Assembly: GCA_946699065.1 (NCBI GenBank)
Contig: CAMPDV010001955.1
Span: forward strand, 1 to 64,000
Source: Loxodes magnus
Taxonomy: Eukaryota; Ciliophora; Karyorelictea; Loxodida; Loxodidae
Reading direction: 5' to 3'
Length of the DNA stretch: 64,000 bases
Position 1 is the stretch's first letter, and each line of letters begins with the position of its first letter. The notes below the pieces were generated by a model that did no database searches, had not been told where the DNA came from, and saw only the letters and a program-made list of their open reading frames with translations. This document shows, piece by piece, positions 30,031-38,070 of the stretch. The translations under genes were made by a program, and so were the position numbers.

Positions 30031-30340
30031 TTTAAGCTGAATGAGTTTCGGACTTCAACTTCTTCTCATTTTACTATCCCAACACTGGCTTCATGCGAAT
30101 ATCTTGTATATCCTTTGCTTTCGAAAAGCAGCTTCCAGTAGTCCATCGTTATTGGCAGTCATGCTTCGACACCCTACCAGGAGTGGATAATCAAGAGGAA
30201 GGCTTTCCCTTGCAAAGGTTGACATTGACCAGGGACTTTCTCACTTCATTAAAGGATCTTGTTCCTATCCATAAAACCAAAAGTATGATTATGAAGGTCA
30301 ATCTCAGCTCCCACCTTTTCAGGAATCATTTCTTACTTTT
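30031..30340. other. Unassigned GC-richer island, possibly a coding exon or RNA gene
   Basis: About 300 bp stand out from the AT-rich surroundings by clearly higher GC and higher complexity. Protein-like frames exist on both strands, so the strand cannot be settled by eye. On the plus strand a frame from ATG 30,093 includes RYWQSCFDTLPGVDNQEEGF and then runs into T-rich low-complexity sequence. On the minus strand a frame from ATG 30,329 to TGA 30,066 would give 87 residues beginning MIPEKVGAEIDLHNHTFGF, but it needs internal TGA read as Trp and TAA as Gln. No family is recognised. It could be an exon of an unknown gene, a gene fragment carried into the repeat border, or a structured non-coding RNA. 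Confidence 0.35.
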
Positions 30341-30550
30341 TTTTGCATATTTTTTTTTTTATTTATTTTATTATTTTTTTTGAAATATTTCTTCTTAGTA
30401 GATTTTTTTTTATTTGTATTTCAAGATTTTTTTCTACTTTTATTAACTCTAAAAATCAAAAAAATTATCACAACACAATATCAAAACATTTCAAAACCAA
30501 AATCAAAAATTATATCCTTTATCTTTTTTAATTCCATTTTTTCTCAAGAC
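30341..30550. other. AT-rich low-complexity spacer, no gene seen
   Basis: Long T and A runs dominate. Frames that are open here encode only Phe/Ile/Leu/Lys low-complexity peptides, as expected from base composition, and are not called as genes. Confidence 0.6.
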
Positions 30551-30680
30551 CGTTTTATATTTTTAAACTTTTTTTGGAAAAGTTGTTCAATTCTGACCTT
30601 TATCTATCCCGATTTCCCCCAGTTTGTTCCGTCCGAAAAAAGTCTTGCAGTGTAAAAAGCTGAGCAAAAAAACAAAATTA
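30551..30680. repeat. Duplicated ~130-bp segment, copy 1
   Basis: This segment shares ordered blocks with 31,263-31,395: TTTTAT then TTTTAAA, CTGACC, ATCCCGA followed by TCCCCCAG, TTGTTCCGTCC, AGTGTAAAA followed by GCTGAGCAAAAAA, and a final TTTTCACG. The blocks keep their order and nearly their spacing. The GC-rich core is unlike the AT-rich surroundings. No protein family or RNA class is recognised. Confidence 0.75.
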
Positions 30681-30879
30681 AATTTTTCACGATTTAATGC
30701 TATAAATACTCTTATTCGCCTTTCATTTAGCTCTAAAAAAAAAAAAAAAAAAATACCAAAACCCAATTTTTAAAATTTTTATCATGCAACAAAATCTAAA
30801 ATTTTGAAAATCAAAAAAAAAACAAAAACTTGCAAAACCAAAACTTAAATCTTCAAAAGCAAATACAAAATCGAAAGTT

Positions 30880-31262
30880 TTCAAACCCAAATCCAAAATT
30901 TTCTTAACCAAATCCAAAATTTTCTTAACCAAAATCAAAAAAATTCAAAACCAAAATCAAAAATTTCAAAACCAAAATCAAAAAATTCAAAGTCAAAATC
31001 GAAATAATTCAAAACCAAAATCAAAAAATTCAAAACCAAAATCTAAAAAATTCGAAACCAAAATCAAAAATTTCAATCCCAAATCCAAAATTTTTTTAAC
31101 CAAATCAAAAATTTTCTTAACCAAAATCGAAAAAATTCGAAACCAAAATCAAAAATTTCAATCCCAAATCCAAAATTTTTTTAACCAAATCCAAAATTTT
31201 CTTAACCAAAATCAAAAAAATTCAAAACCAAAATCAAAAATTTCAAAACCAAAATCAAAAAC
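30880..31262. repeat. A-rich simple repeat built on ACCAAAATCAAAAA / TTCAAA
   Basis: Short imperfect repeats of AACCAAAATCAAAAATTC alternate with AACCCAAATCCAAAATTTTC. Spacing is irregular (about 17-22 bp). Any open frame here is a product of composition. Poly(A) precedes it at 30,736-30,753. Confidence 0.8.
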
Positions 31263-31395
31263 CTTTTATGCTTTTAAAATTGTTCTTAAAAAATTTATTC
31301 CTTTCTGACCTCCTACTTATCCCGAAATCCCCCAGCTTGTTCCGTCCCAACTCAGCCCTATAGTGTAAAACGCTGAGCAAAAAAAGGCTTTGACG
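31263..31395. repeat. Duplicated ~130-bp segment, copy 2
   Basis: This is the second copy of the segment at 30,551-30,680, about 712 bp downstream in the same orientation. Shared blocks are listed there; the best-conserved core is TTGTTCCGTCC and GCTGAGCAAAAAA. The two copies flank the A-rich simple repeat, as would two related element ends or a local duplication. Confidence 0.75.
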
Positions 31396-31544
31396 TTTTT
31401 CGCCATTTTCACGGCTTCTTACTCATAAAATTTAATCTGCTGCACATTAAATGTAAAACAGTAAATTTTTCCTATCGGAAAAACACATAATGCTACTTAA
31501 AAATAGTAACGAACGTAATTAAATTTTATAACAAGATAAAAAAA

Positions 31545-31830
31545 AAAACTTCGCGCTTAGCACGTAACTCAAAAAAATTCTAAGACTATAATATTAAATT
31601 AAAAAAATTTTTAGCTCTAACACATAACTCAAAAATTTTCCTAACACTAAAAAATTTAGAACTTTTTGCTCTAGTATATACCTCAAAAATTTTCTGACAC
31701 TAGAAAATTTAAAAATTATTTAGCTGAGTATATACCTCAAAAATTTTTCCTAACAACGGAAAACTTTAAATGTTTTTACTCTAGTATTTACTTCAAAAAA
31801 AATTTCAAACCCTTGGAAAATTTGAAAATT
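31545..31830. repeat. Degenerate tandem repeat, about 5 units of ~60 bp
   Basis: A unit resembling TAGCTCTAACACATAACTC followed by AAAAATTTTCCTAACACT and AAAATTT recurs about five times with strong drift (units near 31,555, 31,613, 31,670, 31,722 and 31,780). The first copy begins CGCGCTTAGCACGTAACTC. No gene is seen here; 31,830-32,050 is plain AT-rich sequence just past the 3' end of the WD40 gene. Confidence 0.65.
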
Positions 31831-32055
31831 TCTTTTACACTTTATTTTAAATTTAAATTAAAATAAAATATTAATAAAAATAACTAAATTCAATAAAAAG
31901 ACTTAGAAAAAATACGAAATCTTAGAAAATTTTTTAAATTTACTTATAATAATAATTATAATAAGAAAATGAAAATAACTAACATAAATACTTAGAAAAA
32001 TTTAATTTCTTAAATGTAAATAATAAATAGTTTAAATAGTTTAACTCCATATGGA

Positions 32056-34637
32056 TCACCTGATATATCTCTACTTGTCCTCCACACTCATTGTTATGTT
32101 AGTCATAGTGCAATTCTAAAATCGCAATCCATAGTCAGCATATACCTTGTTCCAGTCAGTCTAAATAATTAATGGTAAAGTTGAACTTACCTGTTATTAG
32201 TTCGTTGTTTTTTCTCCATTCAATATCCTTCCTATATTCCATTTCGAATGACGTAATCTTTCGTTGAACTTCCATAATACCAATGACCTGCACTCGATAC
32301 CAACCATTAGTTATCCCTAGATAATGATAAACTTCCTACATAGTCAGAATTATTTAAGACACAGACACTCTAAGAAGTAGAGACGTTTCAAATTCTTATT
32401 GTTAAATCAGCTGATCCAGATAAAATATACTTATTGTCCCTAGAGAAAATAACCGATAACACAGCATTAGTATGTCCCGAAAAGATCCTTATACATTATT
32501 ATGTCTTAGAGTTCCATAGTCTCACCGTCTAATCTAAACTTCCCGATACGATGAACTCTGAATCACTGGACATAGCCACAGATCATACACAACTAGTGTG
32601 ACCACTCATGGTCTTACAGGTACCTGTCTTGACGTCCCATAGTCTCACCGTCTAATCTCCACTTCCCGATACGATGAACTCTGAATCACTGGATATAGCC
32701 ACAGATCATACACAACTAGTGTGACCACTCATGGTCTTACAGGTACCTGTCTTGACGTCCCATAGTCTCACCGTCTTATCATAACTTCCCGATACGATGA
32801 ACTCTGAATTACTGGATATAGCCACAGCATATACATAATGTGTGTGACCACTCATGGTCTTACAGGTACCTGTCTTGACGTCCCATAGTCTCACCGTCTT
32901 ATCATGACTTCCCGATACGATGAACTCTGAATCACTGGATATAGCCACAGATGATACACAACTAGTGTGACCACTCATGGTCTTACAGGTACCTGTCTTG
33001 ACGTCCCATAGTCTCACCGTCTAATCTCCACTTCCCGATACGATGAACTCATTGTTTGATGAGATGGCGACCGAGGTTACATAAGAGGAGTGTCCAGTGT
33101 ATATATGAGGGTGCTCAGAAGATATTGAGGTTAGATTGGAATTTGAGAGGTCACAGTTGATGAATTTTGCGTTGCGGAGGTTAGCTTATGTTAAATTAGA
33201 ATTAGCGAAGTTGCAATTTGTGAAGGTGGTGTCAGAGATGTCCGAGTTAGTTAAGTCAAGATTTTGAAGATTTTATTACGTGAAATTATAGTTCATGTAG
33301 TTTAACATTGTTAGCGAGTTTGAGGCTAATTGAGATAATCCCTGTTGTGATTTACAAAGTTGCAGAATTTAATTTAACTTGTTTGGAATTTTTTAGTCAG
33401 TTATTTATGTTAGTTTTAACAATATTTGACCTTAAGTGATTAATCCTGATTTGTTTAACGGATTGTATTTCAACGTTGCTATATTGAAATTCTCATCTTT
33501 AATCTGGTTTAAGAACTTATTTAAATTGTCGAATGTTAGATTTGAGAAATCAGATATTACATACTTGAGTAAGTTTTATTGTTCAGTACATACTTAAATT
33601 ATTTGGCTTTCAAATTTAAATTCATTTTTAAGATTCACTACTCTTTACTCTATTACTTAGACTAACTCTCTGGCTTCGACTATTTATTTTTCCTTCTATG
33701 CTAGGTCTAATTTAATTAAAACATCTTTAACATGAACTTATTAGTTTCGTTATTGTTAATCAATTACTACATCTTAATTTTGGTTTTGCTTATTTTAAGA
33801 TTCTTAAATAAGCTAATGTTCCTTTATTTAAACGCTTGCCTAACCTTTTTAGTGATCTAAATGCTTTGCTGCTTGACTAAGACCTCTTGCTACTTTGGAT
33901 TGCTTGAAAAAGTTTTCAACTAACTACTCGGCCTTATTCACATTTAAGTATTTTCCTTTGACATTCTCTTTTAAATAAGTGAACAGATTGAATTGACATG
34001 TTTAGATATTACATCTTAAAGTTTAAATGTCCATTGGCTGTCTCTAATCTCTTTTAACATTTTCTATCTCTCGTAATATTTACTGAAATTATTCTTAAGA
34101 TTAATTATTTTGTCTTTAATTTTATTACTATTCCATTCTTTACGCTTAGAATTATTAAATTTCATTTGAGTCTTTAAGCTAAGATAAACGCTATATTAGA
34201 TTTTCTAATTTACTGTTGCTAATAGAAAACGAGTCTATTAAAGATTTAAATATTGATTGAACTGATAACGACTGGATATGCTTCATAAACTATGAACTTT
34301 CCGAAATAACTTCTCTCACCATAAGTTAGTAATTCTGCTTCTAAGAGTATTAATCCTGTAACCACTTGAACTATTCATTAATTTGCACTTAATCAATTAA
34401 TTCATTTTACTGCATTGGCATATTTTATTGATCTGGCTCTTAAACTACATGTCCTTGTAACTAGTCAGGATTGATGTTAAAAACTTAGTTATGTAAGACG
34501 CATTCAATTTTTTTTATAAGTCGAAACACTGTCTTAAAACACTTCAAACATGAAATGCAACCACATGGTAATTGCTTAGACACTCGCTTGTCTTAATCAA
34601 ATTACTCTTCACAGTTTGGACATTGATTGCTATCCAT
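32056..34637 (-). CDS. RING-like / pentapeptide-repeat / seven-bladed WD40 protein, ciliate code, one apparent frameshift
   Basis: Read with TAA/TAG=Gln and TGA=Trp, one frame runs from ATG 34,637 to about 32,285. Residues 6-49 form a cross-brace zinc finger: C6-x2-C9, C25-x-C27-x2-C30-x2-C33, C46-x2-H49. A Gln-rich, probably helical region follows to about residue 440, then pentapeptide repeats (about 445-500, for example NLTQANLRNAKF), then seven WD40 repeats (about 510-795). Blades 1-4 are near-identical 41-residue copies; blades 5-7 diverge, as in a real propeller end. Near 32,280-32,293 the frame shifts as if one base were missing: blade 7 begins NQWLVSSAG and resumes LVLWKFNERL. An intron (32,161-32,190) then joins to a last exon containing ADYGLRFQNC and ending at TGA 32,056-32,058. 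Spliced length is about 850 codons. RING plus propeller suggests a ubiquitin-ligase-like adaptor; that role is inferred. Three internal TGA codons lie at 32,388, 32,583 and 32,706. Confidence 0.82.
32161..32190 (-). other. Probable 30-nt spliceosomal intron in the WD40 gene
   Basis: On the minus strand the segment starts GTAAGTTC and ends TTATTTAG. Removing its 30 nt joins a phase-0 exon ending in CAG (32,191) to ACTGACTGG and gives a continuous, protein-like C-terminus (QQTDWNKVYADYGLRFQNC). Without removal the downstream frame is not reached. Very short introns are normal in ciliates. The 5' site matches the eukaryotic GTAAGT consensus. Confidence 0.7.
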
Positions 34638-35152
34638 TTATAAATATTAAAAAACAATTTAGTATATAGAAACTAATTATATTGAAATAAAAATTGATAA
34701 ATTAATTTTATTATTTAAAAAAAAGATTTAAAATTTTAAAATTTAAAAAAGTTTAAAAAAATGTTAAAATATAATTAAAAAACTATTATGTTACACAAAA
34801 TATTTTAGTACTATGAATTAAAAAAATTAAAAATAATTATATGAATATAAAAAATCTTTTAATATAAACAAATAAAGATATCATTTTAGAAATAAAATAA
34901 AAATCTTTAAAGATATTATAATTAAGAAAAATAAATGATATTATAAAACAACTTAAAATTGCAAAACATAATTAGAATAAAATAATAAATTAAATACAAA
35001 GAGATTAAAAAAAGAAAATAAAAATAAAAATTATTATAAGGTGCAAAGCACTTCTTTTACGCGCAGCACTTTTATAATTAATATTTCATATTAAGAAAAA
35101 TGCTTACGTGCTTCTTTTTATAATTTTATTATCGTAATGAGATACGTCACTT
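34638..35152. other. AT-rich intergenic region with two short related motifs
   Basis: This is the 5' flank of the WD40 gene. From 34,640 to 35,040 it is almost pure A/T. At 35,041-35,125 two related stretches occur: GCAGCACTTTTATAATT and ACGTGCTTCTTTTTATAATT. They resemble parts of the element-end motif at 36,252 and 41,496 only weakly. No gene or promoter element could be assigned. Confidence 0.5.
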
Positions 35153-35356
35153 TCAATAAATCGGAAATATTCTTATTTAAGATGAATCTCGACTCTTAAC
35201 TTAAATGCACTTGTCTTTTTGAAAAACTATTTGAATAAGAATAGTTATTAAGTCGTCAGTAGGTACGTAAGTAAAACGTTTGTACATCTTGTAATAATTC
35301 TCAATAAAGTTAGGATTATCTCTTCCTTACTTCTTCACTCTTTCCTGTGGTGGCAT
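35153..35356 (-). CDS. Possible small protein, 67 codons, unrecognised
   Basis: With TAA as Gln, ATG 35,356 opens a 67-codon frame ending at TGA 35,153-35,155, with a second in-frame TGA two codons later. It begins MPPQERVKKQGRDNPNFIEN and later contains DDLITILIQIVFQKDKC, a mixed-charge composition unlike the Lys/Asn/Phe noise typical of this AT-rich spacer. No domain, signal peptide or membrane segment is evident and no family is recognised. It may be a small gene, an exon, or a retroelement remnant. Tandem TGA codons at the end fit use as stops. Confidence 0.35.
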
Positions 35357-35889
35357 TTATTGTGAAATATTACTTGCTATGTAGTATACATATCACTAAA
35401 TTTTCAACGGTTCTCCTGCCAACTGCAGATATCTATTTTTTAATAAAAAGATGATTATGAAAATTTAACAAATTATAACTATCAACAAAAACATATAATA
35501 AATCAATTTTTCTAAGAAAAAAAATTGAACATAAATTTGCTGTAAACTATTTAAACAAAATAAATATATAAAACAAAAAATGTTGGATAAAATCAAAAAC
35601 ATCTTTTATAAAACTCATAAAATATAATAGTAAATATGAAAAAAAAAATTTACAACCACGTCATCTTTTAAAAAAATAATATTCTTATTAAACTTAACAA
35701 TAACTTCCCAATTAACCAGAAAAAAAACATGAAATGCTTCTTAAATATTCGAAACTTTAATATCAGAAAATAAGCTTAAAATATAAAAAATAACCAAATG
35801 TGACGAGAAGTCAAAGTAATTACAACTGAAAAAAAAAGAATAAATATGAACAAATAGTTTAATTCATGTTTAATTTGCATTAATAATTT
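35357..35889. other. AT-rich spacer, no gene seen
   Basis: A/T-dominated sequence with many short A runs. No convincing frame under either code and no RNA gene recognised. Confidence 0.6.
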
Positions 35890-36300
35890 AAAGACTAATA
35901 ATTTACCAAATAAAATAAAATCGAATTATTAATATTAAAATTTAAATAGGGTGGAGAGCCCTTTCCTTCGGATGCTGCTTGGAGGCCCAGCAAGGAAACA
36001 AAAAAATGAGGACGGACGGAGGATAAATCGGAGGAAGAGAAACCAATGACAAGAGAAAGAAGATGTGACAAGCTGGAGAACTCTGAATGCCAGGAGGAAA
36101 TTTTCTTCATCATAGGTCGGGGAAATGTACCCGTAATCGCATATTACATCCTATACTTTGGAAGGAAAAATGATTGAGACGTACTGCAGGAAGAGAAAAC
36201 AAGGATAGAGAGACATAAAAAAAATTTTCGACATTAAATAAAATTTATTTAAAGAGTTGCGCATCAACGAGAATGCTACGTGCTCTACAATCCAAATTAT
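35890..36300 (-). mobile_element. Isolated element-end fragment, minus strand pyrimidine-rich, possible LINE 5' region
   Basis: About 350 bp of higher GC are pyrimidine-rich on the minus strand. At the upstream edge (36,252-36,293) lies a sequence that recurs at 41,496-41,537, next to the LINE train: shared parts include CGCA, CTCTTT, CGTAGCA and ATT(G/A)TAGA on the minus strand. In both places the shared block directly follows an (AAAT)n stretch on the minus strand. No reverse transcriptase follows here, so this would be a 5' fragment or a separate short element. A 72-codon minus-strand frame at 35,895-36,113 is Ser/Leu-rich and not convincing as a protein. Confidence 0.4.
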
Positions 36301-36759
36301 TTATTTTTTTATTTAAATAAATAACAATAAAACTTTACTGCCATTAAAGAAATTAAATACTTTTTTGAAGCACTTCATAAGATCAAACTAACAAAACTTA
36401 AAGCATGCAAACAAATCAAAAATTAATATAAGGACACAAAAAAAATAGAAAATAAGCAAAAATTATAAACTCAAATGTCTATAAAAGATTAAAAACTGAA
36501 ACAATGATGATTAAAAAATAAATTATCAAAAATCTTAAAAGAAAAGAAGTAAACTAAATTAAAAATAAATCTGTTTTAGAGGATAAAGGCATATAAATTT
36601 ACAACATAAGAAAGTTATAAATGAAACGAAAAAAAATACTAGAAGTATAAAAGTAATCTATAAAGAACCGAGTGTAGATATGAACAACCGATTAAGTTCT
36701 AAAAATCAAAAAAATCAAAAATTAAAAAAAATAAAAAAAAAACTATAAATGCTGCTTAT
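36301..36759. other. AT-rich spacer and probable 3' flank of LINE copy A
   Basis: Very A/T-rich. An (AAAT)-like tract on the minus strand at 36,296-36,330 abuts the shared end motif. Nothing else recognisable. Confidence 0.5.
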
Positions 36760-38047
36760 GAATGAATGAATTAACTAATCAATTAATTTACGTGACTTCA
36801 CCATTGATAGTTAAACCGCAAATTAAGAGAGAATCAAAAGTAAGAGTATTCTTGGAAATTATCTTATCAGATTAGAATCTGCTCAGTTTCTTCAAATTAT
36901 TCTAATTCTTCTTCCAATAGATTCATTATATCCTAATCTGAATAGTTAGAGTCAATCTCCATTATTAGTTCTTTTTAAAACAGTAGAATTCTATTTCTAT
37001 TACTTTTCCAACTCTTTTATTTGTCTTTAGATAGTTAAGCTATCAGCTAGTCTTTTCTGAGGGTATCGCAAGTTCCTTTTCACATTTTCTTAGAATTATT
37101 ATAAATTGCTAAATCATATTTTTGTCCTCTTGATAAATGATTATAAATTCAAATATGCTCGTTGGATCCTGTTCTGTAGTCTTTACCAAATATTTTCTAA
37201 TAAGAAAGAATTTTTTAAATATAGCCCAATTTTCTTTTCTCTTATATAGCTTTCAGGAAATTTTTAATGTGATAATCTATTTCTTTGCTTTTGATTACTT
37301 GTAGAGTTCGTATCAGATTTTCGAATTTGTAATCTCCTCATACTATTTCTTCAAGTCTGAGGTTTAAGAAGGCTTATTTTTATTAGTTATTACTGATAAT
37401 TATGTTCTCGATATTTTCTATTAACTATTCTCTTTCTTCTTTGTATTATCTGCAATCTTCTATTATATGGACCTCATCTTCCTTTCTATAATTGCAGAAT
37501 TAGCATGCTTCAATCTCTATTAGATTTCTTTCTTTCATTGCTTATGCTGCTCCATTACATTTGGCCCGTAGCCTAAATAAGTATCATATTTCCTGTTTTC
37601 TGTGTTTGTTGAATCTTAGGAAGTTTGGTATTCATTGTATGAATTGTTCCATTAATTCACTTCTAATTTTTGCAGGTGATCATATTCTACATTCGTGTAA
37701 CGGAATTTACATCATTATGGAACTTTATCGCTTTTTTATCATTATTTTTCCATCTATTCCTTTTCATTTTTCTTGTATTATTATGTCGTCATTGAGCTGT
37801 AGTGCCTCCATTACCTTCCTTGAGTTATGTTTCAAATATATAGTTATTCCTCTTTGTTAATTGACATATTCATCCATCCAATGTTGATTCTTAGTTTAGG
37901 AGCAATTTTCTTCTGAACATTATCATACGTTATCACATGTAATTTTGTAGTTTAAAGAAAATCAGTTCATTCTCTAGGATTTCGTTTTATGCTCAAAAAG
38001 GTCCATCTACTACAGCTCTTAATGATATAAGCTGCATGATTTCCAAT
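36760..38047 (-). mobile_element. Non-LTR retrotransposon copy A, 5'-truncated
   Basis: This holds the C-terminal third of a LINE-type ORF (36,867-38,045), a short 3' UTR, and an AATT/AATG-rich tail at about 36,762-36,792. The 5' end is cut at about 38,047, directly against the (AATT)n tail of copy B. Target-primed reverse transcription commonly gives such 5' truncations. Copies A and B share the same plan at the C-terminus: a zinc-knuckle-like Cys motif, then a charged, acidic helical tail ending at TGA. Confidence 0.8.
36867..38045 (-). CDS. LINE ORF2 C-terminal fragment with CCHC-like zinc knuckle (partial)
   Basis: About 392 codons stay in a single frame with TAA/TAG=Gln and TGA=Trp, ending at TGA 36,867-36,869. 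There is no start codon because the element is truncated. Before the knuckle comes RFNKHRKQEIWYLFRLRAKC, where the Trp is TGA at 37,584-37,586. The knuckle (ACQFCNYRKEDEVHIIEDC, about 37,450-37,505) has the spacing C-x2-C-x8-H-x4-C, typical of the C-terminal nucleic-acid-binding motif of LINEs. The tail includes the acidic stretch DIMNLLEEELEQFEETEQ. No frameshift was found, so this copy is younger or better preserved than copy B. The reverse transcriptase core is absent. Confidence 0.8.
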
Positions 38048-38070
38048 TAATTAATTAATTAATTAAAATA
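38045..38070. repeat. (AATT)n tract, 3' tail of LINE copy B
   Basis: Five to six AATT units lie exactly between the 3' UTR of copy B and the 5' break of copy A. A simple tetranucleotide tail instead of poly(A) is known in several LINE families, such as I-like elements. It marks the insertion boundary. Confidence 0.7.

Noticed and set aside
30343..30938. Short ORFs in the T- and A-rich spacer on both strands
   Set aside because: They encode almost only Phe, Ile, Leu, Lys and Ser in runs, as expected from base composition, and have no start context or family features.
32056..34637. Treating the RING-WD40 locus as a standard-code pseudogene full of stops
   Set aside because: The in-frame TAA/TAG codons sit at Gln-tolerant sites, the frame is continuous for about 2.3 kb, and the zinc-finger, pentapeptide and WD40 signatures are all intact.
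35895..36113. A 72-codon minus-strand ORF beginning MMKKISSW
   Set aside because: Its Ser/Leu-rich content follows from a pyrimidine-rich stretch next to an element-end motif, and no domain is seen. It is described instead as a probable element 5' fragment.
37561..37860. A 99-codon plus-strand ORF under the standard code
   Set aside because: It is antisense to the LINE copy A coding frame, which shows a long in-frame match to LINE C-terminal features including the zinc knuckle.
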